A stretch of DNA of 5,018 nt from Deltaproteobacteria bacterium (GCA_030591745.1 JAUVAM010000366.1:1-5018), one strand, 5' to 3'; shown: positions 1 through 5,018, counted from the stretch's first letter. The notes: generated from the sequence alone by a model not told the origin. Numbers and translations are program-made.

Positions 1-2
1 AG

Positions 3-896
3 CTTTTCAACGGCTTTGAAAACCAGGGCCGCGCTTCCTGGCAGGACATCATGGAGGCCATCAACCGCAAGCTGCACCATGGTCGCTTCGGCGTCTCCGG
101 TGCCAGGGGCAACTGCTTTTCCCCCGAGGGTGACCGTTGCAATCCCGATCCGGATCCCGATCCCGATCCCCAGGACGACGTGCTGCGCTTGGAGGCCTTC
201 CCCAGATTGGCGATTCCCGACGACGAGTCGTTTGGCGTGTCCACCAGCTTGTCGGTGACAGACGACCTCCAAGTAGGCCAGCTGAGCGTGGAATTGGACA
301 TTACCCACAGTTACGTGGGCGACCTGCAAATCGTTTTGGTGCATGACGACATCGAGGTCATGCTTTGGAATCGGGTTGGCGGCGGGGACAAGGACATCTT
401 CCGGGTTTTCGAACTCTCCGACTACGATGGCCGTGAAGCCAAAGGCGAGTGGACACTGATCGTCTCCGATCACGCGGGCATGGACACGGGCATGATCAAG
501 CGCTGGGCCCTGGTGATTACCCGGGCGGGCGGTGAAGATTCCAACAAGCATTTCGCCTCGGCCGACGACGCCCCCTTGCCCGACAACGACGATGCGGGCA
601 TCGAAAGCATCATCGAAGTGCCCGCGGGCACGACCATCCAGGCCCTGGAAGTGGAGCTGAACATCGCGCACACTTACATCGGCGACTTAGAGATCATCAT
701 CGAGCATGACGGCCAACAGGCCGTGCTTTGGAACCGCGATGGCGGCTCCTCGGACGACATTCATCAAAGCTTCAAGCCCGAGGCCTTCATCGGCCAGGAC
801 GCCGGCGGCACCTGGCTCCTGCGCGTCATCGATCACGCACGTTACGACGAGGGTGTGCTCACAGGTTGGTCGCTAACGATCAACCCGGGCGCCTAG
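3..896 (+). CDS. Secreted protein with two tandem proprotein-convertase P domains (5' end outside window)
   Basis: The frame is open from the window edge, so the N-terminus is missing; 297 codons are visible. Numbering from the Met at position 51, residues 1-30 belong to an unrecognised upstream domain ending in a Cys pair (C22, C30). A Pro-Asp repeat linker follows at 32-40. Two P domains (PF01483 type) come next, at about 60-157 and 183-278. Each has the family landmarks: ITHSYVGDL and IAHTYIGDL, then LWNR, G.WTLIVSDHA or GTWLLRVIDHA, and a final W.L.I strand. The two copies are clearly similar and probably arose by internal duplication. P domains are calcium-associated beta-sandwiches, usually C-terminal to secreted proteases, so an upstream catalytic domain is likely but not visible. 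The protein is very acidic and is probably extracellular or on the cell surface. It ends TAG and is followed by a terminator. The internal Met at 51 should not be taken as the true start. Confidence 0.9.
   Translation, partial: LFNGFENQGRASWQDIMEAINRKLHHGRFGVSGARGNCFSPEGDRCNPDPDPDPDPQDDVLRLEAFPRLAIPDDESFGVSTSLSVTDDLQVGQLSVELDITHSYVGDLQIVLVHDDIEVMLWNRVGGGDKDIFRVFELSDYDGREAKGEWTLIVSDHAGMDTGMIKRWALVITRAGGEDSNKHFASADDAPLPDNDDAGIESIIEVPAGTTIQALEVELNIAHTYIGDLEIIIEHDGQQAVLWNRDGGSSDDIHQSFKPEAFIGQDAGGTWLLRVIDHARYDEGVLTGWSLTINPGA
141..170 (+). repeat. Pro-Asp dipeptide repeat linker
   Basis: Tandem CCCGAT/CCGGAT units encode N followed by PDPDPDPDP. The stretch separates the incomplete upstream domain from the first P domain and is best read as a flexible, extended interdomain linker of the kind seen in secreted multidomain proteins. 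Confidence 0.8.
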
Positions 897-927
897 TTCG
901 CCCGCGTTCACACCCGCGCGTTTGTGG

Positions 928-959
928 CGGCCCCGTCCCAGGACGGGGCCGTTTTATTT
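928..959 (+). terminator. Intrinsic terminator of the P-domain gene
   Basis: A perfect 11-base inverted repeat (928-938 with 941-951, CGGCCCCGTCC / GGACGGGGCCG) is separated by CA and followed by TTTTATTT at 952-959. In RNA the innermost pairs would open to a tetraloop. The T-tract lies only on the + strand side, so termination is predicted for the rightward transcript only. The T-tract overlaps the stop codon of the convergent minus-strand gene (TAA at 956-954). No U-run follows the hairpin in the leftward direction, so that gene lacks an obvious intrinsic terminator here. Confidence 0.9.
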
Positions 960-2318
960 GGGGGACGTTGGTACCTTAAGAACATTAATTTGGTCTACAT
1001 GCTCTTCGGCCGGTGGCTTTGCTTGGGGTGGGGCGATTTCGACGGTACCGTCTTTGGCGGCCTTGGCCAGGCGCGTGGCCCAGGCTTGGCCTTCTTCTTC
1101 GTCACGGGGCCAGAGCTCGGTGCCGGTGGAGCCGAGTTTGATGTTGAGGGCTGTCCAGCGAGTTAAGGACAATGGGCCGTAAAGGGCGGAATCGATCTTT
1201 TCGAATTGGCGGATGGCCAGTTGAACCATGTTCCTTTCCTTGAGCAGGGTCGATAAGGCGCGGGCCACGTATTTGCCTTCGGCCTGCTTGTCCAGCAAGA
1301 GCACCACCGGCCGGCCTTTTCCCAAGCCCATGGCCTCCTCGCGCTCGGTTTGTTTGTTTAGTTCTTCGGCCATCCCGCGCTCCAGCTCTTGGGTCTCTTC
1401 TGTCTCCAGGTCCGCTATCTGTTGATAGGCGAAAAAGATCTTCCGGCGTCCGATGCCCAAGGTCGGTCCAGGCTCCAGGGCCTTGTCGGCTTTGATCTGA
1501 GGCGGATCGATCTGCCCAAGCGAATCGGGTCGATAGGCTGCTGCGCTCGTGGAAAATTTCAGCAGGTGGTCCAGCCCCTCACCGCCGTCTTTGGCGTGGG
1601 GCCGGGTGGCGGCGAAGAGGCCCGCTCCCATGAAGAAGCACAGAAAGCCCATCACCAGGGCGCTTTTTCCGGCGCGCTTGTGAGTTTGAGCTGTCCAGAT
1701 TGCGCCCAAGACCCAAAGACCGATGGCCAGCGCGGTCGGGACCACAAGGCAGGGCATCATTTGCAGGCCCTTGCCCAACATGACCATTTTCTGAGACGGG
1801 TCCGCGTTGGCCAGGCCTGCGGAAATCGCCAGGAAGTCCATGGCTCGCCAGGCGAGGCCGCCTCCGAAACAAAGGCTGCCAAGGCCCGCCAAGAGACCGA
1901 GCCCTGCGAAACTGGGCTTGGGGGCCCGTGCTTCATCGTTGCCTGCTCGCATGGAAAGGCCGCAGGCGATGGTGGATAGAAGTCCCGAGAGCAGGAGGGC
2001 GGAGCCGCCGACCAATTGAATCATGATGTCACCGGCCACGCCTTGGGCCAACATCATGGCTTTGTGATCCGAGCTCGTCGCGGCCACGGCCTCCAGGCCC
2101 AGCATGCGACACAGTTGCATGCCGGCAAGCATGGCCAGGCCCAGGGTCACGGGCACGGCCAGGGCCAGGGCCGTGGACCAGCGGCGGGAAAAGCTGCGTC
2201 CCTTGGAAAAGAAAGCCACGCCTGAGACCACGAGTTGGAAGAGAAGGAGCAGGATGGCCAGGATCAAAAAGACGCCGCCGCCGCTTATTTCGAAAAGCTC
2301 AGCAAGGAAGTAGAGCAT
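954..2318 (-). CDS. Six-helix inner-membrane protein with ExbD-like soluble C-terminus (tentative)
   Basis: This 454-residue protein is not recognised as a whole. Hydrophobic helices are visible at about 12-37, 49-70, 96-121, 136-158, 184-207 and 217-237. A charged soluble part follows (240-454), with a Glu-rich, probably coiled segment at 300-330. Residues 336-371 (RPVVLLLDKQAEG, then LSTLLKERNMVQLAIR) resemble the ExbD/TolR periplasmic pattern in which a D-K pair precedes a helix and a hydrophobic strand; this is a weak resemblance by eye. The start is supported by AAGGAGG at 2334-2328, nine bases before ATG. Its Shine-Dalgarno directly follows the stop codon of the upstream gene with an 18-base gap, so the two genes are co-transcribed and likely translationally coupled. 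The 3' end faces the P-domain gene. A role in a TonB-like energised envelope complex is inference from this resemblance and the AgmX-type gene nearby. Confidence 0.8.
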   Translation of the reverse strand: MLYFLAELFEISGGGVFLILAILLLLFQLVVSGVAFFSKGRSFSRRWSTALALAVPVTLGLAMLAGMQLCRMLGLEAVAATSSDHKAMMLAQGVAGDIMIQLVGGSALLLSGLLSTIACGLSMRAGNDEARAPKPSFAGLGLLAGLGSLCFGGGLAWRAMDFLAISAGLANADPSQKMVMLGKGLQMMPCLVVPTALAIGLWVLGAIWTAQTHKRAGKSALVMGFLCFFMGAGLFAATRPHAKDGGEGLDHLLKFSTSAAAYRPDSLGQIDPPQIKADKALEPGPTLGIGRRKIFFAYQQIADLETEETQELERGMAEELNKQTEREEAMGLGKGRPVVLLLDKQAEGKYVARALSTLLKERNMVQLAIRQFEKIDSALYGPLSLTRWTALNIKLGSTGTELWPRDEEEGQAWATRLAKAAKDGTVEIAPPQAKPPAEEHVDQINVLKVPTSPK

Positions 2319-2327
2319 GGGTTTTGT

Positions 2328-2334
2328 CCTCCTT
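2328..2334 (-). promoter_or_regulatory. Strong ribosome binding site of the six-helix protein gene
   Basis: AAGGAGG reads on the minus strand nine bases before the ATG at 2318-2316. It lies immediately after the TGA of the preceding gene (2339-2337), consistent with terminating ribosomes re-initiating. It fixes the downstream start codon. Confidence 0.85.
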
Positions 2335-2336
2335 CC

Positions 2337-2873
2337 TCAAGCCAGCCACATCATGGGCAGGTAGAAAGAGTTGAAGGCGCAATAGGATGCCAAGGACCAC
2401 AGAGCAAGCCCGGCGCCAATGGCTGTGCCGAGGCTTGCCAGCCAGATTTTCATGTCCTGTTCATTGGCTGCTTCGACGTGGGGCTTTTGGTCAGGTTGTG
2501 TGCCGAAACTCAGCACCAGCAACAGGACGCTGAAGAAGGCCGCCGGCGTCGACATCCACAAGGCGACCTGGGCCGGCCAAGTGGCTTCTTGTTGGCCTTT
2601 GAGCAAGAGCCGCAGCAGCATTTCGTCCTTGGTGACGCCGTCTAAAGCCGCCATGACTTGGCTTACGCCCGATCCGTGACCATACCAGCCCAAGAGCATG
2701 AGCGCGGCACAGCTCACAAGGCCGATGAGGCCGAAGACCAGGCGCGGACCGCGTGAGCGTATGGCCAAGGCCACGATGAAGCCGGTCAGAATGGCCATGT
2801 TCAAGATGGCGCCCAGGCTGACCACGATCCAGGTGAACGCGCCCCCTTCGTGCAGAATCTCTAACATGCCCAT
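2337..2873 (-). CDS. Four-helix membrane protein with ExbB/TolQ-like N-terminus (tentative)
   Basis: The protein has 178 residues from the chosen ATG. It has four hydrophobic segments at about 15-38, 43-63, 104-122 and 144-167. The N-terminus, MLEILHEGGAFTW followed by a long helix, resembles the start of ExbB/TolQ/MotA-type proton-channel subunits. The rest does not visibly match them and the protein is shorter than typical ExbB. I treat it as an unrecognised membrane protein with a possible distant ExbB relationship. The frame stays open to an ATG at 2954, but that codon lies at the -35 element of the predicted promoter, upstream of the expected transcript start. The ATG at 2873 has AGAGGA five bases upstream, and a second ATG at 2867 is also possible. 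It is first in an operon with the six-helix protein gene. It ends TGA, so UGA is a normal stop in this genome. Confidence 0.75.
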   Translation of the reverse strand: MGMLEILHEGGAFTWIVVSLGAILNMAILTGFIVALAIRSRGPRLVFGLIGLVSCAALMLLGWYGHGSGVSQVMAALDGVTKDEMLLRLLLKGQQEATWPAQVALWMSTPAAFFSVLLLVLSFGTQPDQKPHVEAANEQDMKIWLASLGTAIGAGLALWSLASYCAFNSFYLPMMWLA

Positions 2874-2924
2874 CGCCTTCCTCTCATTGCGCTTCATTTC
2901 ATTCGTTTCGTTCGATAAGCGGCG

Positions 2925-2954
2925 ATCATAGGGTGCATTTTCCGCGATTGGCAA
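2925..2954 (-). promoter_or_regulatory. Sigma-70-type promoter of the two-gene membrane operon
   Basis: On the minus strand TTGCCA (2954-2949) and TATGAT (2930-2925) are separated by 18 bases, each close to the sigma-70 consensus. The predicted transcript start is near 2917, about 45 bases before the ATG at 2873. The position argues against the longer open frame beginning at 2954. Myxococcota promoter rules are less well fixed than those of E. coli, so the call rests on the match and spacing alone. Confidence 0.6.
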
Positions 2955-2981
2955 GGCTGAATGCTCCTGGGGCTTGTTTTG

Positions 2982-2987
2982 TATACT
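2982..2987 (+). promoter_or_regulatory. Candidate -10 element for the small selenoprotein gene
   Basis: TATACT lies in an AT-rich patch about 48 bases before the ATG at 3035. No convincing -35 hexamer sits 16-18 bases upstream, so the promoter is either weak, activator-dependent or uses another sigma factor. It would be divergent from the minus-strand promoter at 2925-2954, with the two control regions side by side. Confidence 0.35.
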
Positions 2988-3017
2988 GCATTACTGTAGT
3001 TTCTTTTTGGGTTGGCC

Positions 3018-3026
3018 GGAAGGTGA
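3018..3026 (+). promoter_or_regulatory. Ribosome binding site fixing the selenoprotein start
   Basis: GGAAGGTGA stands eight bases before the ATG at 3035 and matches the anti-Shine-Dalgarno sequence well. The in-frame ATG at 2933 is rejected, because the -10 element for this gene would then lie inside the coding region and the added residues look non-coding. The site selects the start that places a clean hydrophobic helix at the N-terminus. Confidence 0.7.
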
Positions 3027-3034
3027 TTGATTTT

Positions 3035-3211
3035 ATGGATTGGCTTGGATTTTTGATTTTCTTCGGTGTCTGGATCCTCTTACAGACCGTGATTTTGCCT
3101 CGCCTCGGGGTGCCTACTTGAATGTCCGGCGCTTGCGGACCCGGCGGGTCTGCTGAAGAAGGTGATGCTGAAGAGCTTGCTGGGGATTTGGAATCAGAGA
3201 ATAAGCAATAG
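3035..3211 (+). CDS. Small single-span membrane selenoprotein with in-frame UGA at codon 29
   Basis: Reading through the TGA at 3119-3121 gives a continuous 59-codon gene (58 residues plus TAG at 3209-3211). Residues 3-21 form one transmembrane helix. PRLGVPT at 22-28 leads into Sec29, then M-S-G-A-Cys34, a U-x4-C arrangement that could form a selenenylsulfide. The tail (35-58) is small and strongly acidic. Three observations support recoding. Both halves are in frame and look like one protein. A SECIS-type hairpin begins 13 bases after the UGA. The read-through product ends two bases from the convergent neighbour's stop, filling the gap exactly. The residue just after the helix is Arg, suggesting, weakly, that the Sec side faces the cytoplasm. 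The alternative is a 28-residue peptide ending at UGA, or a sequence error for TGC/TGT. The function is unknown to me; a membrane thiol/selenol redox role is inference. Confidence 0.75.
3119..3121 (+). other. Recoded UGA (selenocysteine codon)
   Basis: The in-frame TGA follows the codons for PRLGVPT and precedes those for MSGAC. Elsewhere in the window UGA acts as a stop (end of the gene at 2873-2337), so a general code change is not the explanation; local recoding with SelB and tRNA-Sec is. The genes for that machinery are not in the window. Confidence 0.7.
3135..3153 (+). promoter_or_regulatory. Bacterial SECIS-type hairpin
   Basis: GCGGACCC (3135-3142) pairs with GGGTCTGC (3146-3153), eight pairs including one G-U, around the loop GGC. 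The loop begins 22 bases after the UGA. Known bacterial SECIS elements place the apical loop roughly 16-37 bases after the UGA and have a G at one of the first two loop positions; both conditions hold. A competing weaker hairpin is GTCCG (3124-3128) with CGGAC (3136-3140). The hairpin lies inside coding sequence, as expected for bacteria. Confidence 0.65.
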
Positions 3212-3213
3212 AT

Positions 3214-4395
3214 CTATTTTCCCTGGTGGCGGAAGAGGAAGGGGTAGTTGACCTGCACCCGGCCGCCGCCGTTGGGCTTGGGGAAGCGCCAGGTGCGCAC
3301 CCGGCTTACCACGCAGCGTTCCAAAGAAGCCTTGCCCAGATTGCTTTTCAAGATACGGGCTTGTTCTACGTAACCCCGATCGCCGATCACGAATTGCACT
3401 TGCAGCTTGCCCGACAGATTCGGGCTGCCGTTCAGGGCCAAGTTGTAGCAGTAGCGAATCTGATCCCGGTGCTCGCGGATGACGCGCCGGATGAGTTCGC
3501 GGCTCAAGGGCCCCACCACCCGCAGGGTGTCCACGTTGATGGTGATATCTCGTTCGGCCCGCGTTCTGCTTGGTCGGCGTACCCGACCGTAGTCATCATG
3601 GCCGCCGGCACGACCGCGGGTGTCCAGAGGGCGGCTGCCGATGGTGTCCATGATGCCGCCGCCGCCGGGGCCGAAACCCCTCAATCCCGCACCGTTCATG
3701 CCGCCGGAAGGACCAGGCGCATAGCCCACGATGCCGCCTATGGCGTCTTCCAACTCGCCGCCCAGGCCCGTGCCCATGCTTGGCAAGCCTGCGGCCGGGC
3801 CCGTGCCGACATTGTTCAAGACGGCGAGCAGGCCCCGGCTGCGAAGTTTGTTGGGGTCGTTGGGATCTCGGGCTCGACGAGCGCTGCGTTTGCCAAGATC
3901 CGGCAGGTTTTTTTGGCCGGCCTTGCCCTCGATGCCTTTGTGGCGAGCCGCCGCGGCTTTGCTGGGGAGGTTTTGGCCATCGTTCAGATTCATGTTGAGC
4001 AAGGGCAGGGCCTTGGGTGCGGGTCGCTCCAGGAGAAACTGCACATAGCGGTCGGGTACCTTGTGCATGTCTTCCACCGAGGCTTCGACCCGGCCGGGAC
4101 GGAGGTGAAAGGTGGCCAGAAGCCCGGCCGCCAGGAAGGCCACCACCAGCAGCGCATTGGCGTAGCGGGTCTCGAGTTGTTCGCGCCAGGAACTCACCAC
4201 GCCGCGCACCGGGCGTACCTGCCGAATGCAGTAAACAAGGCCGCCCATTTCAAAACGCGACTTGCCGCCGGAGGCCTCTTCCAGGTCCGGGCCCCCGTCG
4301 ATGCACAGGGTTTCGCCTGGAGAAAAACTGCGCAAATCCAGCAAGTGATCGCCCCAGTAAACCTTGACTTCCGTGTGCGTCGAGCCGCTTTTCAT
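3214..4395 (-). CDS. AgmX/PglI-family TonB-like envelope protein
   Basis: This protein has 393 residues. Residues 8-60 form a cytoplasmic beta-rich N-terminal domain (VYWGDHLLDL, then SPGETLCI) typical of the family. A single transmembrane helix spans about 79-98. A long periplasmic linker follows, basic at 150-185 and Gly-rich at 195-250 (LLAVLNNVGTG, LEDAIGGIVG). The AgmX/PglI C-terminal domain occupies about 293-390, with LIRRVIREH, the Cys pair in RYCY (C316) and ERCV (C361), PNLSGKLQVQFVIG, WRFPKPNGGG and a terminal YPFLF. The family is TonB-like: it is thought to carry energy from an inner-membrane proton channel across the periplasm, and members were named from Myxococcus gliding genes. 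GGAGG at 4406-4402, six bases before ATG, fixes the start. The selenoprotein gene converges on its 3' end with a two-base gap. I avoid a gene symbol because the family has many paralogues per genome. Confidence 0.92.
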   Translation of the reverse strand: MKSGSTHTEVKVYWGDHLLDLRSFSPGETLCIDGGPDLEEASGGKSRFEMGGLVYCIRQVRPVRGVVSSWREQLETRYANALLVVAFLAAGLLATFHLRPGRVEASVEDMHKVPDRYVQFLLERPAPKALPLLNMNLNDGQNLPSKAAAARHKGIEGKAGQKNLPDLGKRSARRARDPNDPNKLRSRGLLAVLNNVGTGPAAGLPSMGTGLGGELEDAIGGIVGYAPGPSGGMNGAGLRGFGPGGGGIMDTIGSRPLDTRGRAGGHDDYGRVRRPSRTRAERDITINVDTLRVVGPLSRELIRRVIREHRDQIRYCYNLALNGSPNLSGKLQVQFVIGDRGYVEQARILKSNLGKASLERCVVSRVRTWRFPKPNGGGRVQVNYPFLFRHQGK

Positions 4396-4567
4396 GACAT
4401 ACCTCCGCTTAAGTCCGTGGCTTGCACGGGCAGCGTTTTCGGCGCCGGACTGAAATTTCGACGCCAGCTATCTGTTCGCATGGGGCCCGGATGTTTGCTT
4501 TATCGGGCCTGCGCTGGATAGGTCTTGGACAGGGTTTTTCGCTCGAGGTTCCGTGGCCTGCTTGTTA

Positions 4568-4605
4568 GTGGCATTTACGAATCGTTTTTTATTCGTTAGT
4601 GCCAC
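4568..4605. repeat. 38-base near-perfect inverted repeat
   Basis: Bases 4568-4582 pair with 4591-4605 over 15 positions with one T-T mismatch and one G-T wobble, around an eight-base loop CGTTTTTT. The outer arms are GTGGCA/TGCCAC and the inner arms ACGAAT/ATTCGT. No T-tract follows on either strand, so it is not a standard terminator. It lies 77-114 bases before the lipoprotein start, so an operator or an RNA hairpin in the leader is possible. Confidence 0.7.
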
Positions 4606-4643
4606 GTTATGCTGGCATCATCAGTGTTAGAAAGTACTCGTTC

Positions 4644-4657
4644 CGATATTCTTATCG
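4644..4657. promoter_or_regulatory. Small palindrome upstream of the lipoprotein gene
   Basis: CGATA and TATCG flank TTCT as a perfect 5-base inverted repeat, 24 bases before the ATG at 4682. It overlaps the best -10-like sequence (TATTCT, 4647-4652) and could be an operator, but palindromes this short arise by chance. Confidence 0.3.
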
Positions 4658-4681
4658 AAATCGGGAAGATGAGGTTTGGAT

Positions 4682-5018
4682 ATGAAAAGGCTGAAATTCG
4701 CTGCGATGGTTTTTGGCTTGCTGTTTGCCTTGGCTTGTTCCACCGGCACGGTGAACACAAGCCAAGACGCGGGTCAAGACGCGGGCCAGGATGCGGGTCA
4801 AGACGCAGGCCAAGACGCAGGTCAAGACGCAGGCCAGGACGCAGGTCAAGACGCAGGTCAAGACGCAGGTCAAGACGCAGGCCAGGATGCGGGCCAGGAC
4901 GCGGGTGGGGATCAGGCACAGGTGGACTTTTCTTGTGCTCAGCCCGATCCCGATTGGTTGCTTTGCGAGGACTTTGAGGGCGGCGCGGGTGACTTCGACG
5001 CTTGGCGACAAACGACGG
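4682..5018 (+). CDS. Lipoprotein with QDAG repeat stalk (3' end outside window)
   Basis: 112 codons are visible and the frame is open at the window end. Residues 1-18 form a lipoprotein signal (MKRLK, then a hydrophobic stretch) with the lipobox-like A-L-A-Cys19; Ala at -3 is less common than Leu, but the context fits. The mature protein begins CSTGTVNTS and then has twelve exact QDAG repeats (28-75), a hydrophilic, probably extended stalk. After it comes a domain start with C-x9-CEDFEGG and FDAW, a pattern I associate with the opening strand of lectin-like or glucanase-like beta-sandwich domains in secreted proteins; that is a guess because the domain is cut off. GAGG at 4671-4674, seven bases before ATG, supports the start. 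It is likely anchored in the outer membrane and exposed to the periplasm or surface. Confidence 0.85.
   Translation, partial: MKRLKFAAMVFGLLFALACSTGTVNTSQDAGQDAGQDAGQDAGQDAGQDAGQDAGQDAGQDAGQDAGQDAGQDAGGDQAQVDFSCAQPDPDWLLCEDFEGGAGDFDAWRQTT
4763..4906 (+). repeat. Twelve tandem 12-base units encoding QDAG
   Basis: The consensus unit is CARGAYGCRGGY. All twelve copies encode exactly QDAG while varying only at third codon positions (CAA/CAG, GAC/GAT, GCA/GCG, GGT/GGC). Copies 4-10 share GCA whereas copies 1-3 and 11-12 use GCG, which suggests expansion of the middle block. The unit is a multiple of three, so gain or loss of copies keeps the frame. Confidence 0.95.

Larger units (their letters stand above)
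4396..4681. other. Divergent intergenic control region
   Basis: These 286 bases separate the minus-strand AgmX-type gene from the plus-strand lipoprotein gene and should hold both promoters. I see no clear sigma-70 pair on either side. For the lipoprotein, TATTCT at 4647-4652 is a possible -10 with a poor -35. Visible structures are a weak inverted repeat GGCCCG/CGGGCC (4484-4489 and 4504-4509), the long inverted repeat at 4568-4605 and the small palindrome at 4644-4657. No RNA gene is recognised. Confidence 0.6.

Noticed and set aside
1389..1979. 196-codon + strand frame inside the six-helix protein gene
   Set aside because: It has no ribosome binding site or recognisable domain, and the opposite strand encodes a coherent membrane protein with a strong start.
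2874..2954. N-terminal extension of the four-helix protein to the ATG at 2954
   Set aside because: This start lies at the -35 of the promoter at 2925-2954 and upstream of the expected transcript start. The ATG at 2873 has a good Shine-Dalgarno. The extension also contains simple AACGA/ATGAA repeats rather than protein-like sequence.
2949..2966. Sigma-54-like TGGCA...GC pattern on the + strand before the selenoprotein gene
   Set aside because: The GC of the -12 element is one base too far from the GG of the -24 element, and TGGCAA is better explained as the complement of the -35 TTGCCA on the minus strand.
2933..3121. 62-codon + strand frame starting at 2933 and ending at the TGA
   Set aside because: The added N-terminus covers the predicted promoter region and has no ribosome binding site. 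The ATG at 3035 has GGAAGGTGA at correct spacing, and the TGA is better read as Sec.
3226..4521. Long + strand open frame of 431 codons opposite the AgmX-type gene, longer than that gene
   Set aside because: It is a mirror frame of a GC-rich gene. The minus strand has clear AgmX/PglI motifs, a membrane helix and a good ribosome binding site; the + frame shows none of these.
4568..4605. Inverted repeat considered as an integron attC site
   Set aside because: The expected GTTRRRY/RYYYAAC core pair is not present, and there is no cassette-like gene layout or integrase.
4596..5011. Minus-strand frames rich in RLDLR or VLTCVLA repeats near the right end
   Set aside because: These are antisense translations of the QDAG repeat; periodicity keeps the frames open without implying coding.

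Overview
The window is GC-rich with short intergenic gaps. It looks like a Myxococcota-type (former Deltaproteobacteria) chromosome. The evidence is an AgmX/PglI-type TonB-like protein, a lipoprotein with a long Gln-Asp-Ala-Gly repeat and a tandem P-domain secreted protein, all common in that group. A probable UGA-decoded selenoprotein would also suit it. The taxonomic call is inference from gene content only.

Layout. At the left edge is the C-terminal part of a secreted protein on the + strand (3-896) with a Pro-Asp linker and two tandem proprotein-convertase P domains. A strong intrinsic terminator (928-959) follows it. Two minus-strand genes run toward it as an operon: a four-helix membrane protein (2873-2337) with an ExbB/TolQ-like N-terminus, and 18 bases later a six-helix protein (2318-954) whose soluble C-terminal part weakly resembles ExbD. 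A good sigma-70-type promoter (2925-2954) sits just upstream of this pair and helps place the first start codon.

Divergent from that operon, on the + strand, lies a small gene that ordinary gene calling would miss (3035-3211). It encodes a 58-residue single-span membrane protein with an in-frame UGA at codon 29. A hairpin of bacterial SECIS type follows the UGA at the expected distance. I read it as a selenoprotein with a U-x4-C motif. It ends two bases before the stop codon of a convergent minus-strand gene (4395-3214), which encodes an AgmX/PglI-family TonB-like protein with the cysteine pair of that domain.

A divergent intergenic region (4396-4681) holds a 38-base near-perfect inverted repeat. 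To its right is the start of a lipoprotein gene (4682 to the window end) with twelve 12-base repeats encoding QDAG.

Taken together, the minus-strand genes look like parts of a divergent ExbB-ExbD-TonB-like energised envelope machine. The AgmX-type gene is well supported; the other two assignments are weak. The selenoprotein gene is inserted in the opposite direction between these parts and is the most unusual object in the window.
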